Positions 15,233 to 25,218 of a DNA stretch of 64,000 nucleotides are shown here, one piece after another (positions within the stretch are counted from its first letter, which is position 1; every line of letters starts with the position of its first letter). The position numbers were made by a program, and so were the translations under genes. The notes under the pieces are model-generated. The model ran no database searches. It was not told the DNA's origin and saw only the letters and a program-made list of their open reading frames with translations. Origin of the DNA: JAMXLG01 sp963765935 (lineage in GTDB: Bacteria; Vulcanimicrobiota; Vulcanimicrobiia; Vulcanimicrobiales; Vulcanimicrobiaceae); contig CAVXXX010000001.1 of assembly GCA_963765935.1 (NCBI GenBank), forward strand, positions 1,674,001-1,738,000. The letters run 5' to 3'.

Positions 15233-16194
15233 TTCGATGTCCCCGTCTTCGTCAGCGCCTGGTTGATCGTGTTGAGATTCGTGTTGAAGTTCGAAATATA
15301 GAGCGAGACCAATCCCGTTGCTTTCGACGGGTCGTTATCGGCGATCGATTGCGAAATCGCTTCATACGATTGCTGCAACGAGTCGAGCGAGCTCATGTAA
15401 TTGTGCGCAGCCACGACCTTTGCTTCGACCGCCGCATCGTCGTCCGTCCACGCTTTCATGAATTGATGCAACCCCGTCAGAATTTGCGTGCCGGCCGGTA
15501 CCTGATCGAGGTTGAAGTTGTAGAACGCGTCGACCGCGGTGCGTTCGGGGACGAGTTCAAGATCGATGTAGTCTTGCGCGCAGCTCGATAAAGCCGGGGT
15601 CATTTTACTGACGAAAGCGGTTCCGGCACTGTCTGCGTTCGCGAAGGCGGCGACAGCGCCACGTCGCTTTGCATCGAAGTATGCATCGACCGCGGTGATC
15701 GCGGCCGCTGAAACATCGGAGACGGTCTGCGCGGATTGAGGCGTATTTGCGACCAGTTTGTCGTTTTGCATCGCCTGCGCCGCAGCTTTGATCCCGTAGT
15801 CGGCGTTACTCGATGGTCGCGCGGCGATGTTGCCAAGTGCCGCGTAGTACGCGATGAGCAGATGATTCCAAGCGTTCCAACGGGCAATCGCCGCTTGGAT
15901 ATCCGCCGAGTCGCACGTGCTAAGAGAAGGCGGCGGAGCGGCGTGCTTCGCGTGCCGGACACGATGGCGACCCGGCTGATTTCCCTCGGCAACAATGAGC
16001 GCATACCACTGCTGCGTACGGGTGCAGCTATCGTGGTAATCCTGCGTGATCGCGTCGTACGTCGGTTGCGCTTTTTGAGCCGCATCGGCGAGGTCGGTCA
16101 CCGCGCTCAAGTCGACGCTTTGACACGACGCAAGAAAGAGCGTCGCCGACAACGCAACGCATGCGAACCGCAAAGAGGAAGATGACACACCCAT
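15229..16194 (-). CDS. Putative lipoprotein, first gene of the patatin operon
   Basis: A 321-residue protein with a signal peptide ending in a lipobox (LFLASC, Cys24), so it is probably membrane-anchored outside the cytoplasm. The remainder is helical and rich in Ala, Asp and Gln, with a few further cysteines (DSCTRT, STCDSAD, LSSCAQD) that could form disulfides. No known domain was recognised. It overlaps the following small helical gene by four bases. Confidence 0.72.
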   Translation of the reverse strand: MGVSSSSLRFACVALSATLFLASCQSVDLSAVTDLADAAQKAQPTYDAITQDYHDSCTRTQQWYALIVAEGNQPGRHRVRHAKHAAPPPSLSTCDSADIQAAIARWNAWNHLLIAYYAALGNIAARPSSNADYGIKAAAQAMQNDKLVANTPQSAQTVSDVSAAAITAVDAYFDAKRRGAVAAFANADSAGTAFVSKMTPALSSCAQDYIDLELVPERTAVDAFYNFNLDQVPAGTQILTGLHQFMKAWTDDDAAVEAKVVAAHNYMSSLDSLQQSYEAISQSIADNDPSKATGLVSLYISNFNTNLNTINQALTKTGTSK

Positions 16195-16261
16195 TGGGCC
16201 AGAGTGTTGAAGGGCGCTAGAATATTGTCCTATGTAGAAGACGGTTGCATATGATTATCGT

Positions 16262-18673
16262 TTACGCAACGTTTGACGGTAGTGCTTCTGCGTCGCACGC
16301 AAGTGGCAATGTCACCGCGATGTGGCTTCCCATACCGGGAAGCCGCTCCACCTTCACATCGCGCGCGAGCCGTGAAATGAGATACAGGCCGCGTCCGGAC
16401 TCTGCCCACACGTTTGCGGGCAGTGATGGCGCATATTCGAAGCCCGGCCCTTTATCGATGACATGCAAGATGATGTCACCGTCGCGTTGTTCGAGCGAGA
16501 AACTCAGCGCACCCGGAGCGTGACGTACCACATTGCCGATCAACTCCGCGAATATCAGTCCGCATTCGGAAAGATCGTCATCACTCGCGTTGCAGACCTG
16601 CTGCAAGCTCTTGAGATATTCACCGCGCAGCGTGTACGCTGAACGCGCATCCGCCGCCGCGAACTGCCACCGCAGCTGCGGATCGGCGAAATTTACACAA
16701 AGAATCGCAATATCGTCGCGCGGTGGCTCGTAGGCGATCGCGCGTTCGATGAACTCGGCGGGGTTCGATGCATGCACTGCCGCTTCGGTCGACAACACGC
16801 GCGCGAGCATATCTTCACCCGCGAGAATATCGCGCGAGATCTCGATCACGCCATCCGTGTAGAGAACCAGCATGCTGTCTTTAGGGCATGCAATCTCGTG
16901 TTGTTCGAATATCGTCGTGGGGAATGCGCCGAGCGGCGGCGATGGAGACTCGAGGCGCAACAACGTTCCATCGCGCTGGCGAATGAGCGGTGGGGCGTGC
17001 CCCGCCGATGTGTATCGCATCATGCGCGTCGCCGGATCGATGACGCCGACGAACGCGCTTGCGAGGCGGTCGCCTTCGCTAATCAGCAACCGGTTTGCGA
17101 TCGATGCAATCTCGCGCGGGTCACGCGCAGTAAACGCCGCAATCCGAATCGCCTGGCGCATCAAGACCATCAACCGTGCGGCCTCAATGCCTTTGCCGGT
17201 GACATCGCCGATCGTGACGACCACTTCACCGTGATTGTTTTCGAATGCATCGTACCAGTCACCGCCGATATCCGCTTCCGTCGATCCCGGGCGGTAATGG
17301 GCGGAGACTTCCATGCCTTTGCCTGACGGAAACTGCCGTGGAAGAAACGCGCGCTGCAGCGTCTCGGCAACATACTGTTCGCGATGGAATTGTTTCGCAT
17401 TGGCCACCGCAAGGCCGGCGCGGCGTCCGAGTTCGATTGCGAACAGGAGGTCCGCTTGATCGAATTCGCGCGCTTCGCTGGTGCGAACGAACGTGAGCGC
17501 ACCGAAAATATGATTCTGCGCGATAACCGGCACGACGATCTTCGAGCGATAGCCGAAGCGGCGCATATACTGTTCGTGCTGACGCGAGGCTGCGTGCGCC
17601 ATGAGAACCTTGTCATCGATATGCGGCAAGAAGAACGGTTCGCCGGTTTGCGTCACGCGCACGACCGGATGCACGCCGAACTCTTCGACATAGAGGACGT
17701 TGGAGATTCCCGCGAGCGCCTCTTCCCGGGTGGGATCGCGATGTGCCGATGCGGTGACGAACAATCGTTCCGAACGCTCGTCGATGAGGTCGAAAAGACA
17801 GATCTCGGCAAACGATTCGACGGCAAGGCGCGCAACATTATTCAGCGTCGTTGTCACATCCAACGACTGGTGGAACATTTCACCTGCCCGCACGAGAAGT
17901 TCGAGGCGCTCTTGATCTCGACTCTCGCCGCCGTCAAATGACTTCAGATGGTGCTCCCTCACGCTCGTCTGGGCCCGCCGGATCAGTTCGCGGCCTTCAT
18001 GCGACTCGTGTTTTCGCAGCCACAGAATACTCGCTTCGCCTTCCGGGATAGAGCCCCATTCCGCCGGAACGTGGCTGCGTTCGAGACTGCGGCCTGATGT
18101 TTGTTCGAGAGTTTGCAGCAGTTCTTGATGCACGCTAACGAGACGCCCATGCGTGCGCATCACTCCGTCGATCGTCTCTTGATTGAATTCGTCGCTAAAG
18201 ACATCGATCGGATAGGCGCAGAGCAACCTAAATGGGACGAGTTCGCGCAGCGCATTCCACGCGTGCTCGAGCTCAATCGCGGCTTCGCGCTCGCCATCGG
18301 ACCACAGCAGTCCGACCAGTTCGCCGTAGACGCGCACGTCATACGAGGCGGCGAGGGCTGAGAGTTGGGGCTTCATGAACGACAGAAACGCCACGGGATC
18401 AAGACTGCCGTCACTAATTATCTTTCGCCGAAGCTGCGCGGCATCGAAGACGACGAAGCGGCCCTCGCGAACCGCACGTGCGATGTCCGGATCACGACGT
18501 TCGAGTGCTCGGCGGAAAAGCGAGGCGTTGGCCGCTGTAGCAAGTATCACGACGGCCCCGCCGGCATCAAGGGCTTCGGCGAAGTATGTTGTGGCTTGCT
18601 GCGCGAGCGCGCGCCGATCGTTACCGTAAAGCAAAACGGCATGATCGAGCGCCATCGAGATGTGAGTTTCCAT
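16262..18673 (-). CDS. RsbU-type regulator: MEDS, GAF, PP2C phosphatase and anti-sigma kinase domains
   Basis: An 803-residue signalling protein. An N-terminal MEDS-like sensory domain (HAVLLYGNDRRALAQQATTYFAEAL to about residue 175) is followed by a GAF domain (about 275-430), a SpoIIE/RsbU-type PP2C phosphatase domain (VGGDW-like IGGDWYDAF, GDVTGKGIEAA, YTSAGHAPPLI, LYTDGVIE) and a C-terminal HATPase_c domain of the RsbW type (AELIGNVVRHAPG, VIDKGPGFEYAP, GRGLYLI). In partner-switching systems phosphatase and kinase act oppositely on a STAS anti-sigma antagonist. Here both are in one chain, and no STAS gene is nearby. An alternative start is the ATG six codons later. Confidence 0.9.
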   Translation of the reverse strand: METHISMALDHAVLLYGNDRRALAQQATTYFAEALDAGGAVVILATAANASLFRRALERRDPDIARAVREGRFVVFDAAQLRRKIISDGSLDPVAFLSFMKPQLSALAASYDVRVYGELVGLLWSDGEREAAIELEHAWNALRELVPFRLLCAYPIDVFSDEFNQETIDGVMRTHGRLVSVHQELLQTLEQTSGRSLERSHVPAEWGSIPEGEASILWLRKHESHEGRELIRRAQTSVREHHLKSFDGGESRDQERLELLVRAGEMFHQSLDVTTTLNNVARLAVESFAEICLFDLIDERSERLFVTASAHRDPTREEALAGISNVLYVEEFGVHPVVRVTQTGEPFFLPHIDDKVLMAHAASRQHEQYMRRFGYRSKIVVPVIAQNHIFGALTFVRTSEAREFDQADLLFAIELGRRAGLAVANAKQFHREQYVAETLQRAFLPRQFPSGKGMEVSAHYRPGSTEADIGGDWYDAFENNHGEVVVTIGDVTGKGIEAARLMVLMRQAIRIAAFTARDPREIASIANRLLISEGDRLASAFVGVIDPATRMMRYTSAGHAPPLIRQRDGTLLRLESPSPPLGAFPTTIFEQHEIACPKDSMLVLYTDGVIEISRDILAGEDMLARVLSTEAAVHASNPAEFIERAIAYEPPRDDIAILCVNFADPQLRWQFAAADARSAYTLRGEYLKSLQQVCNASDDDLSECGLIFAELIGNVVRHAPGALSFSLEQRDGDIILHVIDKGPGFEYAPSLPANVWAESGRGLYLISRLARDVKVERLPGMGSHIAVTLPLACDAEALPSNVA

Positions 18674-18805
18674 CAGGCTGCGTATGTACTATGCGCAAGA
18701 AACGGCTAGTCCTAACGCAATCGGAGCGAAATTTTGTTCGGGGGTGCCAGACGGCGGTAATCCGCCATAGTCCTCCGGGCGCTTGCTCCTCTACCATAGG
18801 GCCGT

Positions 18806-19825
18806 ATGACGCGGCTTTTAAACGGAGAGCCCTTTGTTGCGGTCGTCCGCGGTCCGCTCGTTGAGGCGGTGCACTGCGTTGCGGCGTACGCGATCGATGC
18901 AAGCGGACGGGAGCTGCTCTCCCTCGGTACCGTTGATGTTCCGATCTACCTGCGCTCCGCGGCGAAGCCGTTTATCGCCGCGACCGCCCTCATGGCCGGG
19001 GTCGCCGAACGCTTCGGGCTCGAACAACGCGAGATCGCCGTGATGGCCGCGTCGCATTCCGGCGAGCCGTTTCATGTCGATGCGGTGCGCTCGATTCTGC
19101 AGAAGATCGGACTTGGCGAAAGCGCCCTGCAGTGCGGCGCGGATTATCCGTACGACGAGGCCGAACGGGAAGCGCTCCAGGCGCGCGGCGTCGCTCGCTC
19201 GCGGATCTTTCACAATTGCTCCGGAAAGCATGCAGGCATTCTTGCGCTCTGCCGCGCGATCGGGGCCGATCCGTCGACGTACATGGAACGCGAGAATCCG
19301 GCGCAGCAACGGATCCTCGCCTTCTGCGCCTCGATGTCGGACGACCGCTTCGGCAACGGGAATCTCGGCGTCGACGGTTGCGGCATTCCAGTCTATGCGA
19401 CGACGTTGCAGCATGCGGCGCGTTCGTATCTGCGGTACGCGACGCTGAGCGGCGTTGCGCCGGAAGCCGCTGCAGCATTACAAGCGGTACGCGACGCGAT
19501 GATCGCGTATCCCGAATATATGTCGGGGACCGGTGATTTCGATGCCGCCCTCATCCGCGCGTACGGCGGCAACTTAGTATGCAAAGGCGGCGCCGAAGGC
19601 GTGCTCGCCGTCTCGTTGATCGAACGCCAAGCGGCGCTCGTGCTGAAGGTCGTCGACGGCAACGAGCGCGCGCGTCCGCCGGCGGCAATCGAGGCGCTGC
19701 GCGCGATCGGCATGATGGACGACGCGCAGTACGAGCTGCTCGAACACTTCGCGAATCCGCCGGTGAAGAACCGTGCCGGGCGGATTGTCGGTGAAATTCG
19801 GCCGGTGCACGGGGTGCGCGCGTGA
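18806..19825 (+). CDS. L-asparaginase, AnsA/REAV-like (Asparaginase_II) family
   Basis: A 339-residue enzyme of the Rhizobium etli-type asparaginase family, which hydrolyses asparagine to aspartate and ammonia. Conserved blocks include RSAAKPF near residue 50, AASHSGEP, FHNCSGKHAGILALC and GVDGCGIPVYA, plus the late GGAEGV segment. It is cytoplasmic, with no signal peptide. The next gene overlaps it by four bases and carries a cyanophycinase-like domain, so the two may serve one amide or aspartate-rich nitrogen supply. Confidence 0.9.
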   Translation: MTRLLNGEPFVAVVRGPLVEAVHCVAAYAIDASGRELLSLGTVDVPIYLRSAAKPFIAATALMAGVAERFGLEQREIAVMAASHSGEPFHVDAVRSILQKIGLGESALQCGADYPYDEAEREALQARGVARSRIFHNCSGKHAGILALCRAIGADPSTYMERENPAQQRILAFCASMSDDRFGNGNLGVDGCGIPVYATTLQHAARSYLRYATLSGVAPEAAAALQAVRDAMIAYPEYMSGTGDFDAALIRAYGGNLVCKGGAEGVLAVSLIERQAALVLKVVDGNERARPPAAIEALRAIGMMDDAQYELLEHFANPPVKNRAGRIVGEIRPVHGVRA

Positions 19826-22434
19826 AGCGGTCTCTGATCGTTCTCGCGGTGCTCGTTGCGTTTCTCGCATCGGCATGCTCGCGCACGCATGAAACATCTC
19901 CGGAGAATGCACTGACGATCGCGCAGCAATGGGAACCGCGCTCGCTCAACCCGGCGCTCGAAAACGGCACGTCGTCGACCGAATGGTCGTTGCTCGTCTT
20001 TTCCTATCTCGTGAAGTTCGACGATAACGGCGACATCATTCCGGACGTCGCCACCGCGATTCCGACGCTGAAGAACGGCGGAATCAGTGCCGACGGAAAA
20101 ACGATCGTGTACCACATTCGGAAAGGCGTGCGCTTTGCCGACGGCACGCCGCTAACAGCGAGCGACTGCGCATGGTCGATCGAAGCGATCAACAATCCGA
20201 ACAACAACGTGCAGAGCCGGTTCGCATATTCCGAAGTCGCGCGTGCCGACGCTCCGAATCCGACGACGCTCGTGCTGCATCTGCGCCGGCCGTTTCCGCC
20301 CGTGCTGGCGGTTGTCGGCGCACCGCAAGGCTTTCCGATTCTACCGAAACATGTGCTTGTGTCGTCACCGGACTTCAATCACGCCGCGTTCAATACGGCG
20401 CCGTTCGGCTCGGGGCCGTACCGAGTAACGAATTGGCTTCACGGCGACCGCGTGGAGCTTGAAGCGAATCCGTACTACTGGAAAGGGCCGGTTAAAATCA
20501 CGCACTTGACGGTGCGGTTCGTAGCGAATTCGCAAACGGCGCTCAATATGTTGCGCACGCGCGAAATTCAAGGGTTTTTCGACGACGAAGATTACGCGAA
20601 CTATCCGCAATTGCAAGCGCTGACGAATTACCATGTGACGAGCACGCAAGAAAACGCCGTCGGCGCGATCATTTTCAACACGCAGAAAGCGCCGGTGAAC
20701 GACGCGCGCGTTCGCCATGCGCTTGCGGAAGCCGTCGACATTCCGTCGCTCGTGCAACGGGCCTATCATGGATCGCTCGATAGCCGCCACGCCGGTGCCG
20801 GTTTGTTTCTGTGGGCGTTCGATCCGCAGGCATATCCCGACATTCCTTACGACGCGGCCGACGCAAAACGGTTGCTCGATGCTGCGGGTTGGCGCATGGG
20901 AAGCGACGGCATTCGGCATAAGGAAGGTGCGCCGCTCGACCTGCAGTTGATCATCCAGGCGCAAACGCCCGGTGACGAAGTCTTTGCGGACAACGTCGTG
21001 CAGTACGAACGCGCGATTGGCGCACGCGTGTCGATCAAGCAGTTCAACGTCACGCAATTTGTGGCGCCTGCGAGCGAAGAGGGGCCCGTGTACGGCGGAA
21101 AGTTCGATATGGCGCTGTACTCGTTCGAAAACGGCGACGATCCGGACACGACCGATCAATTTGCGTGCAAGAACGTGCCGCCCGGCGGCTACAATAAGTC
21201 GCGCATTTGCGATCCGCACATCGACACGTTATTGAAAGCCGGACTCGCGACGTACGATCCGTCGCAGCGTAAAGTCGCATATATATCGCTTCAGCGGTTG
21301 CTCTATCAAGAGCTTCCGATCGCGCTCGTCTACCGGCGTGGCGAAGTCAACGCGTTTACGGATCGCTTGCAAGGCCAGACGACGGCGCTCTCCGCCGCCG
21401 GTGCGTTCTGGAACGCCGGCGCATGGTATCTCGACGATCCGTGCGACACACGCGTGTTCCCGGCAGTCGGAGTGGTTTCAAGAACGACCGCACCGTTGCA
21501 CGGGCCAGGCTTGTTATTGCAAGGCGGCGGCAGCGATATCGATCAAGCGTATCGATGGATTCACGATACCCTCAGCGGCGGTTCGCGCGCGCGGTTCGGC
21601 AACGTCGTCGTTATTCGCGCGCATACCGATGAAGACGAATATGCGCCGTACATGCAGCCGATTGGGCCCTTCCAATCGGTGCAAATGCTCGGCGTTCCAC
21701 AGTGCGCAAGGCCGCCCGATCTGGATGCGCTCGCCAAAATCGTTGACCGTGCCGACGGCGTGTTCTTCGCGGGCGGGGATCAAGCGAACTACGTTGCTTG
21801 GAAAGGCAGCGCACTCGATGCCGCGGTGCAGCGGGTGTGGTCGCGCGGCGGCGTGATCGGCGGAACGAGCGCGGGGCTCGCCGTGCAGGGCGAATACGTA
21901 TACGATTCCGTGGCGGCGGACAAGTTGCATCCAAACGACGACAACTACGAAGTTCGAACCAATAACGCGGTTGCGAACCCGTTCGAACCGGAGATCAGCT
22001 TCACGCATGGCTTCTTGGCGTGGCCGCCGCTTCGAAACATCATCACCGACACCCATTTCGCGCGGCGCGATCGTTTCGGACGCACCGTTGCGTTCCTCGC
22101 TCGGCTCGAGGCACAGCAACATCTCGCAACCGGAACCCTTTATGCGCTGGCTGTCGACGAACGCAGCGCGATCGCGGTGGATAGTCACGGCGTCGGCACG
22201 CTGATGGAATACCCCGGCAGCGGTTATCGCACGCGCGGCGCGTATCTGCTGCAACTCATTTCCGTGAACCAACTCGTGCGCGGCAAACCGCTGATCGCCA
22301 CGGTGCGTGTGACCCATCTTGCGAAGCCCGGCGACCACATCGATTTGTTCGCGAAAAAGGCACCGGGTGCGACGACGTACACCGTTGAAGTGAACGGTGC
22401 AAAGACGCCGCCGTATAAGGACCCGTATGGATAA
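19822..22434 (+). CDS. Peptide-type solute-binding lipoprotein fused to a cyanophycinase-like S51 domain
   Basis: One 870-residue frame joins two families. Residues 1-24 are a lipoprotein signal (LASAC), then an SBP_bac_5 oligopeptide-binding domain runs to about 545 (QQWEPRSLNPAL, RKGVRFADGTPLTASDCAWS, FGSGPYRV, AFWNAGAWYL). From about 561 it is a cyanophycinase/peptidase S51-like domain: GPGLLLQGGGSDIDQA, VFFAGGDQANYV and the nucleophile block GGVIGGTSAGLAVQG with Ser683. Cyanophycinases cut the Asp-Arg polymer cyanophycin into dipeptides. The fusion implies an anchored protein that binds and cleaves aspartyl peptides outside the cytoplasm. No permease gene is nearby. No stop or broken frame is visible at the junction. 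Confidence 0.87.
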   Translation: MKRSLIVLAVLVAFLASACSRTHETSPENALTIAQQWEPRSLNPALENGTSSTEWSLLVFSYLVKFDDNGDIIPDVATAIPTLKNGGISADGKTIVYHIRKGVRFADGTPLTASDCAWSIEAINNPNNNVQSRFAYSEVARADAPNPTTLVLHLRRPFPPVLAVVGAPQGFPILPKHVLVSSPDFNHAAFNTAPFGSGPYRVTNWLHGDRVELEANPYYWKGPVKITHLTVRFVANSQTALNMLRTREIQGFFDDEDYANYPQLQALTNYHVTSTQENAVGAIIFNTQKAPVNDARVRHALAEAVDIPSLVQRAYHGSLDSRHAGAGLFLWAFDPQAYPDIPYDAADAKRLLDAAGWRMGSDGIRHKEGAPLDLQLIIQAQTPGDEVFADNVVQYERAIGARVSIKQFNVTQFVAPASEEGPVYGGKFDMALYSFENGDDPDTTDQFACKNVPPGGYNKSRICDPHIDTLLKAGLATYDPSQRKVAYISLQRLLYQELPIALVYRRGEVNAFTDRLQGQTTALSAAGAFWNAGAWYLDDPCDTRVFPAVGVVSRTTAPLHGPGLLLQGGGSDIDQAYRWIHDTLSGGSRARFGNVVVIRAHTDEDEYAPYMQPIGPFQSVQMLGVPQCARPPDLDALAKIVDRADGVFFAGGDQANYVAWKGSALDAAVQRVWSRGGVIGGTSAGLAVQGEYVYDSVAADKLHPNDDNYEVRTNNAVANPFEPEISFTHGFLAWPPLRNIITDTHFARRDRFGRTVAFLARLEAQQHLATGTLYALAVDERSAIAVDSHGVGTLMEYPGSGYRTRGAYLLQLISVNQLVRGKPLIATVRVTHLAKPGDHIDLFAKKAPGATTYTVEVNGAKTPPYKDPYG

Positions 22435-25143
22435 GGCCGTATTCGGATGCATTCATCGGCCGGCATCGCGAGCTTGAAGTACTTCACGAAGAGCTGCGCG
22501 GAGGTCGCGGCGCGCGCTTTATCACGATCGAAGGTGACGCCGGCATCGGAAAGTCTCGCCTCGTGCGGGAGTTCACGCAACAAATCGGTGACGGCGCGAC
22601 GATTGCCTTCGGCGAGTGCGCGGAGGAGATCCGCCGGCCGTATTTGCCGATCGAACAACTGCTCGAGCGTCTCTCGCGCCGCATCCAGCGTCCGCCTGCG
22701 ACGCGCGAGGGCCGCGCGCACGCACAGGAACGCGCCGCATATTTCGAGGGCGTCGCCGATACGTTCCGGCGCGAAGCACTACGCAAACCACTCGTGCTCG
22801 TGCTCGAAGACGTGCATTGGGCGGACGATACGTCGATCGAACTGTTGCGTTATCTCACGTCCGCGCTGCGCGACGCGCGCATCCTCGTCGTGATGAGCCT
22901 GCGGCCTTCCGGTGCGCTTGACCATGCGGCGCTTGCAGCGCTGCGCTTGAGCGTGCAGCGCGCGCACGGCAACACGCTCGTACTCGGCGGTCTCCGCCCG
23001 AATGACATCAAGCATCTCGTAACCCACATCACGCGCGATCTCAACACGCAGCTGCCGCCGGAACTCATCACGAAAATCGAAGCGCTCTCCGACGGCAATC
23101 CGCTCTTTGCCGAAGAGCTGACGCGCATTGCCGTCGACAACGGCGAAATCTCGCTTGCTGGCGAGCATGCCGCTTTCGGTGCAGGCGATGCTGAGCGAGC
23201 GTCTCGCAACATTTACGGAGATCCAGCGAGACATCTTGGTGCGCGCCGCAACGGTTGGCCAAACGTTCGATGTCGGATTCGTTGCTGAGATCGCAGGCGT
23301 CACCGAAGCCGACGTCTTGCTTACGGCGCAGCGCGCGTGCGAGCGAGACATTCTCGTGCGCGACCGGGGACGCAGCGGCTCGTTCACGTTTCGGCACGCG
23401 TTGATTCGCCAGACGCTGGCGGATCAATTAGTCCTCGGCCTCGCAGCACCGCTGCACCTACGCATCGCGCGGGCAATTGAATCCGGCGAGAATGCGGGCA
23501 CGCGCGCCGCCGAACTCGCGTATCATTACGCCGAAGCGCACGTTGCGGAGAAAGCGCGTCACTATCATGAAGTCGCTGCAAAGAGCGCTTGGGACAGCTA
23601 CGCTTATCGCGATGCAATCCGCTTTTATGTCGAAGCGCTGAAATGGGATTATCCGCCGGGGGCCGAGCGGGCAGCGATTTACGAACGGATTGGAACGCTT
23701 TTGTATATCGACGGCGTCGGCGACGAGCCGGTGCGCTGGTACGAGCGCGCGTATGCCGAGTACGAGGCGCTTGGAAATGAAGCGGGCATGGCCTATGCGT
23801 TGCTCTTAATCGGCGATCAGCAATGGGTCGACGCACGCACGGCGCAAAGTTTGCGTTCGGCATCAGAAGCCGTTGCGAAACTCGAAGGCCTCGGCGAAAA
23901 GCAGCTAAGCATCGCCGCGATGCTCTCGGTCGCGCGATTTGCGATTACGCTCGGTAATGCCGTGCAGGCGGCGGCGCAGCTGCGAGCCGTCGGACGCCGT
24001 TACGATCGCTTTGATACCGGACAAAAAGCCGCGTTCCATGAGGTTCGCGCCGAAACGCGCGCGGCGCTCGGCGAGACCGTGGGCGCGCTCGCCGATTGCG
24101 AGACCGCCGTTGCGCTCGCGGCGCAAACCGGCTCGAGCGAGCTGATCGCGCAGACGGAGAACAATGCGGCGCTCGTAGCGTTCGATCTTGGAGAACTCGA
24201 CCGCGCGGTCGCACACCATCGTCGAGCGTTCGATGAAGCGCACCGCACCGGATTGATGTGGCGCGTTGCCTACTCGGCGGTCACGTACGCGCAGACGTTA
24301 ATGTGGCGCGGTGAATTGAAGCAAGCGCGCGCGTTGATGTTCGATGCGCTCGATTGCGGCGTTACGACTGCCACGTTTAAAACGCGCGCGGCTGCCGTCG
24401 GCATTCCGCTCGCCCTGATGCTGAACGATCGCCAGTTGCTCGCGGCCTGCGCCGACGATGCGGTACTCGAATTCGCGTCGCGTTCGAATGAATTGCAGCG
24501 CATCGCATCGGTCAGCGCAGCCTTCGCGGAGATGCGGTACGCGCAAGGTGCGCCGGAAGAGGCGCAGCGGATCATCGCGCGAGCGCTCGCGGCGATGCCG
24601 TACGGCCACCGTGCCTGGCACTTGTGGGTGCAAGCCGGCCTCTGCGCGCGCTCCGATGACGTCGCGCTTGCAAAAACGTTGCTGGCCGGATCGACGGGGC
24701 GGCCGCGCATGTTGCGCGCGCATCGCGTGTTGCTTGCGGCACTGGCTGCGCGCGACGTCGATCACGAGCGATGCATACGGACTGCGCGCGTCGCGCGGCG
24801 TTCCTTCGCCGCGATGGAATTCCGGTGGCACGCGGCTTTCGCCGCCGAACTTGCCGGCGATCGGGAAACGGCCCTCGCGGAATATCGTTCGATGGGCGCT
24901 ATCCGCGATGTGGCGCGACTCGGAAGCAGCGCGGAAGGCGACGGTGCAGCAAGCATACTTACGGCGCGCCAAGCAGAAATTGCCGAACTCGTCGCTCGCG
25001 GCGAGATGAACCGCACCATCGCCGCCCTCTTACACATCAGCGAACACACGGTAGAGCATCATCTCACCGGCATTTTCGCGCGGCTCGGCGTGAAGTCACG
25101 TGCCCAATTGATCGCGCATTACGCTGCTACAGCAAAGCGATAG
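22427..25143 (+). pseudogene. AAA-ATPase/LuxR-type transcriptional regulator, interrupted by two +1 shifts
   Basis: A large (about 905 residues) MalT/LAL-like regulator. It has an N-terminal P-loop ATPase (FIGRHREL, Walker A GDAGIGKSRLV, Walker B LVLVLEDVHWADD), a TPR-like central region, and a C-terminal LuxR helix-turn-helix (LTARQAEIAELVARGEMNRTIAALLHISEHTVEHH). Three frames are needed. ATG 22427 encodes MDKAVF, then one base must be skipped near 22445 to reach DAFIGRH. The next shift is near 23158, between DNGEISL and LASMPLSVQAM. The fragments from 22563 and 23128 are each long and conserved. The ATG overlaps the upstream stop. Either a young pseudogene or two assembly indels. Confidence 0.82.
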
Positions 25144-25190
25144 CGGGAATCCAGGATAGCCGCCGGGCCGCCTGCTTCTTATACTGATTG

Positions 25191-25196
25191 TAAAAT
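25191..25196 (+). promoter_or_regulatory. Possible -10 box upstream of the TonB receptor
   Basis: TAAAAT lies 22 bases before the receptor ATG, in the 75-base gap after the LuxR-type gene. No convincing -35 box is seen. A GGAGGAG ribosome-binding site follows. Confidence 0.35.
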
Positions 25197-25218
25197 ACGC
25201 CGCCGTTTGGAGGAGCGC

